A DNA stretch of 64,000 nucleotides from contig NZ_CP013417.1 in the NCBI RefSeq assembly GCF_001524445.2, positions 806,001-870,000 of the forward strand, written 5' to 3'. The first letter of the stretch is position 1, and each line of letters starts with the position of its first letter. Below, piece after piece: positions 55,512 through 64,000 of the stretch. The notes under the pieces are model-generated. The model worked only from the letters and a program-made list of their open reading frames with translations. It was not told the origin of the DNA and searched no databases. Both the position numbers and the translations under genes were made by a program. Source of the stretch: Burkholderia savannae. Its GTDB lineage: Bacteria > Pseudomonadota > Gammaproteobacteria > Burkholderiales > Burkholderiaceae.

Positions 55512-55778
55512 TCAGCGCTTGCGCGCGGGCTGCTTCTTCCAGTAGTCGAACGGCTCGTGATGGCAGTCGATGTCGAGCTCGGCGACGCGCGCTTGCAGGC
55601 TCGATTGCGCGTCGGCGACTGCGAGGTTGTAGATCGCGGGCCCGATTTCCTGGACGAAGAAATGCAGCAGCGCGCCGGCCTGGATGTTGCCGATCGGCTC
55701 CTCCATGTTTTCGGTGAAATAGCGTTGCAGCGACGCGATCGCGCGGTCGCGCACGTCCTTGTCCAGTTCGATGCCCAT
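55512..55778 (-). CDS. DUF2164-family protein
   Basis: An 88-residue soluble protein. IELDKDVRDRAIASLQRYF, then GNIQAGALLHFFVQEIGPAIYN-type sequence and the C-terminal DIDCHHEPFDYWKK match DUF2164. The function is not known. It converges with rarA 24 bp away; the tandem hairpin repeats begin 11 bp upstream of its start, so they lie in its promoter or leader region. Confidence 0.8.
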   Translation of the reverse strand: MGIELDKDVRDRAIASLQRYFTENMEEPIGNIQAGALLHFFVQEIGPAIYNLAVADAQSSLQARVAELDIDCHHEPFDYWKKQPARKR

Positions 55779-57384
<1,606 letters not shown>

Positions 57385-57494
57385 GCGGGCTTCCGAGCGG
57401 CTTCGAAAAATATTTGAGAAAAAACTTGGAAGTCGGCAAAAGGGTGTTCTATAATCTTCGCTTCGCCGGGACGACCTACCGGTGAGCGAAAAAA

Positions 57495-57585
57495 GGAAAG
57501 GTGGCAGAGAGGTCGAATGCGCCGGACTCGAAATCCGGTATACGGTTATACCGTATCGTGGGTTCGAATCCCACCCTTTCCGCCA
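57495..57585 (+). tRNA. tRNA-Ser(CGA)
   Basis: The acceptor stem GGAAAGG pairs with CCTTTCC and CCA is encoded (57583-57585). The anticodon loop CTCGAAA lies between CCGGA and TCCGG, giving anticodon CGA (57529-57531), which reads UCG. The long variable arm (TACGGTTATACCGTA) is typical of tRNA-Ser, and the T-loop GTTCGAATC is normal. Confidence 0.97.
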
Positions 57586-57620
57586 GATGAGAGAGCAATC
57601 TCGGATTGCTCTTAAGGAAG

Positions 57621-57654
57621 CGCCGGATTCGATGGAAGAATCCGGCGTTTTTTT
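57621..57654 (+). terminator. Rho-independent terminator of tRNA-Ser
   Basis: CGCCGGATTC (57621-57630) pairs with GAATCCGGCG (57638-57647) across a 7-base loop and is followed by seven T. Confidence 0.92.
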
Positions 57655-57975
57655 ATGCCATACGAGCATCGATTACGCCGGAGTTTCCGCTCAAGAACAG
57701 GAAACGCGTGCGCGGATCGAAGCGTCGGCGAAGACCGGCGTCGACGCATTCCACAAGAAAAACGGCTCCGCGCAACGCTGCGACGACCCGTTCCAGACAC
57801 GCTCCCCAGAAATCTCAAGCGCGGCGACACGCTAGCCGTCTACCAGCTCGACCGCATTGCGCGGTCAAACACATGCTGAGCAGCATCGATGGGATGCAGG
57901 AACGCGGCGTGGGATTTGGAGACCCTGACCGGGCGCATCGACACCAGCTCCCCCGCCGATGAGTACCGCGTCGCC
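57655..57975 (+). pseudogene. Serine recombinase (resolvase/invertase), degenerate
   Basis: Pieces of a resolvase-type recombinase can be read in successive frames: SIDYAGVSAQEQETRARIEA, then LKRGDTLAVYQLDRIARS, then MLSSIDGMQERGVGF, then LETLTGRIDTSSPA. These match the catalytic-domain order of Pin/Tn3-type enzymes (start, YQLDRIAR, the hinge region). Three or more frameshifts are present, the catalytic-Ser N-terminal strand is damaged and the DNA-binding domain is missing. It lies directly after a tRNA gene, so it probably integrated an element there. Confidence 0.78.
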
Positions 57976-58445
57976 CCTTCACGCTGAGCGACGATTCGAA
58001 CTCGCGCGTGTTCTTCGTCGGCGAATTACTGACGCCGGTCGTCGTGCGCACGAAATCGTTTATCTCCTTTGTCACAGTCAAGCCGATCATGCTCGCCTGA
58101 GCGGTTGGCTGAACCGGGAAGATCGCGTCTTCATTCCGATACTTCAGGCTCCATGCCGGCGCGCGCCGGCGCGCCGGGATACGGCGCGGCACCACGATCG
58201 GCGCCGATTGCTCGACGTTTCAACATGTCAACGCATACCTGCCTCGATCGCACGCGCAGATTCGGCGAAGTCACAACCTTGAGTCGCGAATCGCGATTCA
58301 ATGCCGCAATCGCGGCTTCGAACCTACCCGCAAGCAGCCGTGTCGCGTTCGAATCATCGCCGACGCGGCCCGCGCCGACGAGGCGCGAGCCCCCGACGCA
58401 TCCACCCAAGAGACTCAGCGCAAACCGGAACGTGGAGTCGTGATT
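57970..58445 (-). pseudogene. Secretin (filamentous-phage or type II/III secretion type), degenerate
   Basis: The minus strand reads ALSLLGG ... FEAAIAALNRDSRLKVVTSP, NLRVRS, and after a frameshift LKYRNEDAIFPVQPTA, SMIGLTVTKEINDFVRTTTG and VSNSPTKNTREFESSL. These are recognisable blocks of the secretin barrel domain. The upstream domains and the C-terminus are missing. Together with the serine recombinase relic it suggests a decayed inovirus prophage; a secretion-system origin is less likely because no other component is present. Confidence 0.68.
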
Positions 58446-58735
58446 CGCTTGCTCAGTAACCTCATGCGCCCGCGGCTTTGCCGTCGTCGTTGTAACGTCG
58501 CGCGTCGACGAAGCGCCCGGCTTTGCACCGCGCCAGCGCCACGAGTTTTCCATGCGACAGAGCGATGATGCAGGGGCGACTTTCGGTCTCCCTATCATTT
58601 CTGGTAGTTGCACTGCCAATTCGATTGCGAGCCCAATGAGAAGAGAGGGCGATGCGTCGGCGATGCGACTGGCCGACGCTTGTCGCCCTCACCAGAGGTT
58701 CTAAATGTACGTGTACTCGGTAAAAGGAGAATCAC
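58446..58735. other. Intergenic debris with a long hairpin before the avidin-like gene
   Basis: No gene is seen. A long imperfect hairpin (58645-58690) is made of GAGGGCGA ... CGTCGGC pairing with GCCGACG ... TCGCCCTC. It ends 45 bp before the next start codon and would be in its leader or mark the end of an upstream transcript, though no T run follows. Confidence 0.55.
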
Positions 58736-59098
58736 ATGAACATCAATGGAACTTATAAATCCCAGGACGGCGCTTTCACGTTGACGATCGCCAACGCAAA
58801 CGAAGGGAACGGGACATTCGGCGGAAGCTACGTTTCGAAATACACGCCGCAGGGGCAGCAGACCTTCGGCGTGCTCGCCGGAATCTGGAACTACGTGGGC
58901 AACGTGACCACGCCCAACAGCATCGCGTTCATCGCGAATATTCGGCCTGCCAACTGGCCTTATTGCATTCAGGACACGTGGAGCGGCGTCATGACTCAGC
59001 AAGGGCAGATTTTGCTGAACGGCGTTCGCTCATATCTGAACGCAGACGGCACGTACGTGCTGTCCTCGTTGGGAACGATGCCCTTTAGCGCCCAATAG
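58736..59098 (+). CDS. Avidin-like beta-barrel protein
   Basis: A 120-residue protein with no signal peptide or Cys pair. It resembles avidin/streptavidin: an NGTYKSQDGAFTLTI first strand pair, GTFGGSYVSKY, AGIWNYVGN, SIAFIANIRP, the DTWSGV segment (like TTWSGQ in streptavidin) and a final ILLNGVRSYL strand. The usual length of one avidin barrel is about 120 residues. Biotin binding is plausible but several contact residues cannot be confirmed by eye. AAAGGAGA precedes the ATG. GC is lower than the neighbours, and the gene follows the phage relic, so it may be cargo. Confidence 0.52.
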   Translation: MNINGTYKSQDGAFTLTIANANEGNGTFGGSYVSKYTPQGQQTFGVLAGIWNYVGNVTTPNSIAFIANIRPANWPYCIQDTWSGVMTQQGQILLNGVRSYLNADGTYVLSSLGTMPFSAQ

Positions 59099-59687
59099 GG
59101 CGGGGCGTGCGCCCGACGCAACGCGAGGTGGCGGTTCGCCCGTGCGCCGCAGCTGTTGGTTCCGGGCGGAAACCGGCCCGCCGCAAGCCGACTGCGCACG
59201 CGGCCTCCTGCGTTGCAAGTGGAAAGCCCGCGACGTTGCGGGCTTTTTCATACGCTACGCGGCTTTGCGCCTTCGGGAACCACCGGATTTCCGTGCCGCA
59301 GCCGCTCGATGCCCCTGCATCCATGGGGCAGGGCGCTTCGGGCCCGGACGGATGCGCGTCGTTTCGTTCCGCGTCGGCCCGCCGATGAGCGCGGCGTTGC
59401 CGTTACCGACACGGCTCGCCTGTTCGGGCATTCGGCGCGGACGTGCGCGGCCGTGCGCATGGTCGCCCTCGTGTCGGCGGACCGGTGAGGCGACGTCCGC
59501 GCCCGTGCGACGCGACAGCCGGCAGATCGGTTCATCGCATATTGCTGCGCTGCCGCATAAGCGCGAAATTGCGCGCGATATCGTGCTTATCGACGACATT
59601 TCGCAGCCATTCGGAAATTACGATTTGACTCATGCCCCGCTTTCGGTTGAAGCTAACGGCTTGCTGTCCGAAGGGGGCTGTGCCTGC
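59099..59687. other. Intergenic region, no gene seen
   Basis: About 590 bp between the avidin-like and acetyltransferase genes. It contains one terminator (59223-59248). A longer frame runs through from 59142 into the acetyltransferase but has no family features before 59688. Confidence 0.5.
59223..59248 (+). terminator. Rho-independent terminator downstream of the avidin-like gene
   Basis: AAAGCCCGC (59223-59231) pairs with GCGGGCTTT (59238-59246), followed by TT. Confidence 0.85.
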
Positions 59688-60197
59688 ATGAGTTCGACCT
59701 TGACTGTTCGTCGTATTGCCGCGGATCAAGGCGGCGTGTATCGCGAACTGCGCGCCGCCTCGCTGCGCGAGCCCTATGCGAGCGGCGAGACGCCGGAAGC
59801 CGAGCTGGCCGTCGACGCCGCGAGAGCGGCGGCGATCGCGCAGCAGCGCGCGACGTCCGACGAATCGACCACGTTCGTGTTGTACACCGAAGGCCATCCG
59901 GCCGGCATGATCGGCGCGTATTTCGACAGCACGCCCGCGCGTCGCGCGTTCGTGAGCGAGCTGTGGGTCGCGCACGCGGTGCGTCACCTGCGCGGCGGCG
60001 TGCTGCTCGTCGACACGGCGCGCTCGTGGCTCGCGTCGCGCGGCGCCGTCGAGATCTGCGCGTGGATCGCCGACCAGAACCGCAGCGCGATCCGTTTCTA
60101 CGAGCACGTCGGCTTCGCCGACACCGGCGAGCGGGCGCCTATCACCCGCGTGCCCGGCGCGATGAAATCGCTGTTTGTCTGGCGCGAGCACGCGTAA
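59688..60197 (+). CDS. GNAT-family N-acetyltransferase
   Basis: A 169-residue single-domain acetyltransferase. The acetyl-CoA region is FVSELWVAHAVRHLRGGVLLV (about 94-114), in which the usual R-x-x-G-x-G/A motif is RHLRGG. The C-terminal motif is ENRSAIRFYE-like NRSAIRFYEHVGF. The substrate is unknown. The ATG at 59688 is chosen because the longer frame lacks homology. Confidence 0.82.
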   Translation: MSSTLTVRRIAADQGGVYRELRAASLREPYASGETPEAELAVDAARAAAIAQQRATSDESTTFVLYTEGHPAGMIGAYFDSTPARRAFVSELWVAHAVRHLRGGVLLVDTARSWLASRGAVEICAWIADQNRSAIRFYEHVGFADTGERAPITRVPGAMKSLFVWREHA

Positions 60198-60350
60198 GCG
60201 GCGTGCGAACCGATCCCGTTCCCTCCTTGCCGCGCCCGGACCGGGCGTCGCGGGCGGGCGCCGCGCCGCGCGGGCGCCCGGCGCGCCCGAAAATGATGGC
60301 CCCCGGCGTGGACGCCTGTAAAATACGAAAAATTTTTTTGCAGGACGTCC

Positions 60351-61163
60351 ATGTCGCTTAAAAAATCGCCATTCTTCGAACTGCGCAGCGGTTCGGTCGA
60401 CACGTTGCTGTTCATCGTGAAAACCGCCGACCTCGATGCGTTGCGCGCCGAGTTGGTCAAGCGTTTCGAAGCGACCCCCGAATTTTTTGCGGACGACGTC
60501 GTCGCGATCGACGTGCGGCGGCTCGCGGACAACGAACGCGTCCCGCTCGACGAAATTCGCCGGATGCTGAACGACGTGCGGATGCGGACGATCGGCGTGA
60601 TCGCGCAGCCCGGCCAGCACGCATGGGCGGCGGGCGGGGACTTGCCGCTTCTCGAGGCGCGCGACCGGCGCGCGTCGGCGCCGAAGGCGGCGGACGACGC
60701 GCCCGCGCAGCCGGCGGAGCAGGACGCGCCAGCCGCCGGGCAGGCCGCGCTCTTCGCCGAAGCCGGCCCGTCCGGCGTCGAGGCGCCCGCGCAGTCGGCG
60801 AGCGCCGCGCCCGCCGCCGCGCCGCAATCGGCGACGCTCGTCATCGACAAGCCGCTGCGTTCAGGACAACAGATTTACGCGAAGGGAGATCTCGTGGTGC
60901 TCGGCCCGGTCAGTTACGGCGCCGAGGTCATCGCGGAAGGCAACATCCACATCTACGCGCCGTTGCGCGGCCGCGCTCTCGCGGGCGTGCACGGCAATCA
61001 CGACGCGCGCATCTTCTGCACGTGTCTCGAACCGGAGCTGATCTCGATCGCGGGTATCTATCGGACCACCGAGAACCCGCTGCCGGCCGACGTACTCGGC
61101 AAGTCGGTGCAGATCCGGTTGGAACAGGAAAAACTGATGATCGAACCGCTGCGCCTCACGTAA
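60351..61163 (+). CDS. minC: Septum site-determining protein MinC
   Basis: A 270-residue division inhibitor that blocks FtsZ assembly away from mid-cell. The N-terminal FtsZ-inhibiting domain spans about 1-110. A long Ala/Pro-rich linker (about 110-160) follows, then the beta-helical C-terminal domain ([38 protein letters not shown]). It is the first gene of minCDE. Confidence 0.95.
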   Translation: MSLKKSPFFELRSGSVDTLLFIVKTADLDALRAELVKRFEATPEFFADDVVAIDVRRLADNERVPLDEIRRMLNDVRMRTIGVIAQPGQHAWAAGGDLPLLEARDRRASAPKAADDAPAQPAEQDAPAAGQAALFAEAGPSGVEAPAQSASAAPAAAPQSATLVIDKPLRSGQQIYAKGDLVVLGPVSYGAEVIAEGNIHIYAPLRGRALAGVHGNHDARIFCTCLEPELISIAGIYRTTENPLPADVLGKSVQIRLEQEKLMIEPLRLT

Positions 61164-61221
61164 CACGCGTGGCGCGGCAATCGGGTCGGTCGGTCCTCAT
61201 TGACGAACACAGGGTAGGTAA

Positions 61222-62037
61222 ATGGCAAAAATCATCGTGGTGACTTCGGGCAAGGGCGGCGTGGGCAAGACGACGACGAGCGCGAGCTTCGCTTCCGGTC
61301 TCGCGCTGCGCGGTCACAAGACGGCCGTGATCGATTTCGACGTCGGTCTGCGCAATCTCGACCTCATCATGGGCTGCGAGCGCCGCGTCGTCTACGATCT
61401 CGTCAACGTGATCCAGGGCGAAGCGAACCTGAACCAGGCGCTCATCAAGGACAAGAAGTGCGAGAACCTGCACATCCTGCCCGCGTCGCAGACGCGCGAC
61501 AAGGAAGCGCTGACGCGCGAGGGCGTCGAGAAGGTCATCAACGACCTGATCGCGATGGATTTCGAATTCATCATCTGTGATTCGCCCGCGGGCATCGAGT
61601 CGGGCGCGCTGCATGCGATGTACTTCGCGGACGAGGCGCTCGTCGTGACGAACCCGGAAGTGTCGTCGGTGCGCGACTCGGACCGCATCCTCGGCATCCT
61701 GTCGTCGAAGACGAAGCGCGCGACGGAAGGCAAAGATCCGATCCGGGAGCACCTGCTCATCACCCGCTACAACCCGAAACGCGTGACCGAAGGCGAGATG
61801 CTGTCGCTCGACGACATCAGCGAGATCCTGCGCATCAAGCTGATCGGCGTCGTGCCGGAGTCCGAAGCAGTGCTGCACGCGTCGAACCAGGGCCTGCCCG
61901 CCGTCCACCTCGACGGCACCGACGTCGCGGAAGCCTACAAGGACATCGTCGCGCGCTTCCTCGGCGAGGACAAACCGCTGCGTTTCACCGACTATCAGAA
62001 GCCGGGCCTGCTGCAGCGCCTCTTCGGCTCCAAGTAA
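61222..62037 (+). CDS. minD: Septum site-determining protein MinD
   Basis: A 271-residue membrane-associated ATPase that carries MinC to the membrane and oscillates with MinE. It has the deviant Walker A GKGGVGKTTTS (about 10-20), DFDVGLRNLD, and a C-terminal amphipathic helix (GLLQRLFGSK) for membrane binding. Confidence 0.97.
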   Translation: MAKIIVVTSGKGGVGKTTTSASFASGLALRGHKTAVIDFDVGLRNLDLIMGCERRVVYDLVNVIQGEANLNQALIKDKKCENLHILPASQTRDKEALTREGVEKVINDLIAMDFEFIICDSPAGIESGALHAMYFADEALVVTNPEVSSVRDSDRILGILSSKTKRATEGKDPIREHLLITRYNPKRVTEGEMLSLDDISEILRIKLIGVVPESEAVLHASNQGLPAVHLDGTDVAEAYKDIVARFLGEDKPLRFTDYQKPGLLQRLFGSK

Positions 62038-62049
62038 CGGAGGCGCGTC

Positions 62050-62304
62050 ATGTCGATTCTGTCGTTTCTGCTCGGTGAAAAGAAGAAGTCCGCGGCCGTC
62101 GCGAAGGAGCGCTTGCAGCTCATCATCGCGCACGAACGCGTGGGCGGCCGCCCGCCCGCCGATTATCTGCCTGCGCTGCAAAAGGAACTCGTCGCGGTCA
62201 TTTCGAAGTACGTGAAGATTTCGAACGATGACATCCGCGTGAGCCTCGAGCGCCAGGACGATCTGGAAGTGCTCGAAGTGAAGATCGAGATTCCGCAAGC
62301 CTGA
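62050..62304 (+). CDS. minE: Cell division topological specificity factor MinE
   Basis: An 84-residue protein that stimulates MinD ATPase and confines division to mid-cell. The N-terminal [20 protein letters not shown] is the membrane/MinD-contact region, and the C-terminal beta domain follows. It lies 12 bp after minD. Confidence 0.96.
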
Positions 62305-62471
62305 CGCATTTCCCGCCTCATCGCGCGCGGTGCGTGGCCGCCGCGCGAGGCCTTACTTCTCGTTGCACTTTCGGGCCTCCCGTAACGCAGCGTCTGTCCG
62401 CCGTTACGCCTTCCCGAGCATTGAATGGATACGCTCTCGTCGCGTATCCAATCACATTCTCGGAGGCAAGG

Positions 62472-62846
62472 ATGTCTTTCTCTCTTCATCGTGTCGTGCT
62501 GCCGTTCGTCGTCGCGGGCGGGGGCCTTTGCGCGGTCGCCGCGCCGCTCGCCGCGAGCGCCGGCGAGATCATCGTTGCGCAGGCGGCGCCGGGCGTCGTC
62601 GTCGAGCCGGCCGCCGCGGAAGTCGTCGTCGTTGCGCCGAGCGCGCCGCCGCCCGTGCGCTACGAGGTCGTGCCCGAGCCGCGTGTCGGCTATGTGTGGG
62701 ATCGCGGCCACTGGCGCTGGGATCATGGCCGCTACGTGTGGATCGCCGGGCATTGGGAAGCCGAGCGCGTCGGCCTGCACTGGGAGCCGGGCCACTGGGC
62801 GCAGCGCGGGCCGGGCTGGGTCTGGATTCGCGGCCACTGGGCTTGA
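62472..62846 (+). CDS. YXWGH-repeat exported protein
   Basis: A 124-residue protein with a signal peptide (cleaved near ASAGE). The mature part has an Ala/Val/Pro segment and then Trp/Gly/His repeats (YVWDRGHWRW, YVWIAGHW, LHWEPGHW, WVWIRGHWA), a pattern named YXWGH in exported proteins of betaproteobacteria. The function is unknown; the repeats could bind metals or wall polymers. The ATG at 62472 follows GGAGG. Confidence 0.8.
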   Translation: MSFSLHRVVLPFVVAGGGLCAVAAPLAASAGEIIVAQAAPGVVVEPAAAEVVVVAPSAPPPVRYEVVPEPRVGYVWDRGHWRWDHGRYVWIAGHWEAERVGLHWEPGHWAQRGPGWVWIRGHWA

Positions 62847-62859
62847 GGAGGGCCGGGCG

Positions 62860-62970
62860 ATGAAACGAACCTTGTTCGCGCTTGCGCTCGTCGCGCTGAC
62901 GCTGGCCGGCTGCGTCATCGTGCCGGCGCGGCCGGTGTACTACCGGCCGGCGCCCGTCGTGATCTATTGA
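62860..62970 (+). CDS. Tiny lipoprotein
   Basis: A 36-residue protein: a lipoprotein signal peptide with lipobox LAGC (Cys at 18) and a Pro/Tyr/Val tail (VIVPARPVYYRPAPVVIY). It starts 13 bp after the YXWGH gene with GAGGAGGGC upstream, so it is probably co-transcribed. The stop overlaps the converging ClC gene by 7 bp. Confidence 0.7.
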   Translation: MKRTLFALALVALTLAGCVIVPARPVYYRPAPVVIY

Positions 62971-64000
62971 GCCGGGCGATGCGGCGGCTCGCGATGCGGT
63001 GCGCCGTTCGACTGCGGCGGGGAGGCGTCGGCGCGCGCCGTCGGCTCGCCGTCTGCGTCGAGCGCCGAAGCCGAGTCCGCTTGCGCGAGCGGGGCCGCAC
63101 GCGAGGCGTCGGCCTCGCTCGCCGCATCGGCGGCGTGCGTCGCGGCATTCGCGCCGCCGAGCTTTTCCATCGTCGCCGTATCGTTCGCGTCGGCGGCCGG
63201 CGTGCCGTCGTCGCGCAGCGTATCGAGCGGATCGGCGGGCGCCGACTCGGCGTCTTCGGGCATCTTGAGCGCCGTGATGCCGGTGTGCGCGGGAGCGGCG
63301 GCGGCGGGCGCGGCCGCCGCGTGCTTCGGCTGCGGCGGCTTCAGATAGCGCTCGGCGAGCGTTTCGTAGAGGGGCGGCACGAACAGGCGCGACACGCGGC
63401 TCGCGATCAGCGCGGTCGCCATCAGCGAGATCACGAGCGCGTGGCCGTTGATCATCTCCATCACGATCACGAACGACGTGATCGGCGATTGCGTGACGGC
63501 CGCGAGATAGCCGACCATCGCGAGGGCGATCAGCATCGGCAGATGCATCCCGCTGAACACGTAGTGCAGCAGATTGCCGAAGCCCGCGCCGATCGACAGC
63601 GACGGCGCGAAGATCCCGCCCGGAATCCCGGGCAGATACGACGCGACCATCGAAGCCATTTTGAGCAACGGATACAGGACGGGCAGTTGTTCGCGGCCGT
63701 CGAGGAGCCCGCGCGCCTGCGCGTAGCCGCTGCCGAACGTCGTGCCGCCGGATGCGACGCCGACGGCGGCGATCGCGACGCCGCACGCCGCCGCGAACAC
63801 GATCGGACGCTCGCGGTAGAGCGTCAGCAGCCGCGCGGGCAGCCAGCGGCCGGTGTTGAGCAGCAGCCAGCCGAACAGGCCGCCTGCGACGCCCGTGACG
63901 AGCGCCGTGAGCAGCACGGCGGGCGCGAGCATTTTCGGAAATTGCAGGCCGATGTCGATCGTGCCGAAGTACGTGTAGTTGCCGTTCATGCCGAGCGCGA
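62964..64000 (-). CDS. ClC-family chloride channel/antiporter, C-terminal part (cut by window edge)
   Basis: The visible 345 residues include the second half of the ClC core: PGIPGGIFAPSLSIGAGFG is the anion-selectivity segment, and GYLAAVTQSPITSFVIVMEM follows. After about residue 225 of the visible part comes a long Ala/Pro/Asp-rich cytoplasmic tail without CBS domains. The N-terminal half lies outside the window. The stop (TAG at 62964-62966) overlaps the tiny lipoprotein gene. Confidence 0.9.
   Translation of the reverse strand, partial: ALGMNGNYTYFGTIDIGLQFPKMLAPAVLLTALVTGVAGGLFGWLLLNTGRWLPARLLTLYRERPIVFAAACGVAIAAVGVASGGTTFGSGYAQARGLLDGREQLPVLYPLLKMASMVASYLPGIPGGIFAPSLSIGAGFGNLLHYVFSGMHLPMLIALAMVGYLAAVTQSPITSFVIVMEMINGHALVISLMATALIASRVSRLFVPPLYETLAERYLKPPQPKHAAAAPAAAAPAHTGITALKMPEDAESAPADPLDTLRDDGTPAADANDTATMEKLGGANAATHAADAASEADASRAAPLAQADSASALDADGEPTARADASPPQSNGAPHREPPHRPAQ

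Noticed and set aside
57970..58445. Functional type II or III secretion locus
   Set aside because: Only a frameshifted piece of a secretin is present, with no ATPase, pilin or inner-membrane component nearby.

Overview
The window is GC-rich (mostly high-60s % GC) betaproteobacterial chromosome. Gene order and content fit the Burkholderia pseudomallei/thailandensis group: trxB-ftsK-lolA-rarA-serS, minCDE, ribD-ribE-ribB-ribH-nusB, and zwf-pgl-glk/hexR facing a glucose-type ABC transporter. The species call is inference from recalled gene order and protein similarity; no search was run.

Layout. 1-5.2 kb is an accessory zone holding a truncated and a complete IS66-family element, a small ORF broken by them, and a lower-GC stretch with a stand-alone DpnI-like nuclease gene. 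5.2-17.2 kb is mostly chromosomal: a decayed quinone oxidoreductase, a Sir2 protein, a sedolisin protease, crcB with its DUF190 partner, yggT, a DUF2520 protein, a PLP dehydratase, a LysE exporter, ubiD and a lytic transglycosylase. A third IS66 copy (17387-20371) lies between the transglycosylase and an aminotransferase gene. 20.7-30.9 kb is the riboflavin/nusB cluster, split by a 4.65-kb island (about 24.5-29.15 kb). The island carries a primase-helicase protein, a companion protein of unknown function and a Doc-type toxin-antitoxin pair. It is bounded by a direct repeat derived from the 3' end of ribE, so the island has supplied a new tail to riboflavin synthase.

30.9-49.4 kb holds hemL, an EVE-like gene, a VNTR, an MFS exporter, a cystine uptake plus D-cysteine desulfhydrase set, then the Entner-Doudoroff entry genes (zwf, pgl, a glucokinase-HexR fusion) facing a four-gene sugar ABC transporter across a HexR-like palindrome. 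49.5-57.6 kb holds trxB, ftsK, lolA, rarA, serS and a tRNA-Ser(CGA). Just beyond this tRNA are a degenerate serine recombinase and a degenerate secretin, read here as the relic of a filamentous phage, followed by an avidin-like gene. The window ends with a GNAT gene, minCDE, two small envelope genes and a partial ClC chloride channel.

The most notable items are the ribE-targeted island with no recombinase of its own, the regulator gene with four 13-bp palindromes inside each IS66 copy, the DpnI-like gene, and the inovirus-like relic at tRNA-Ser.
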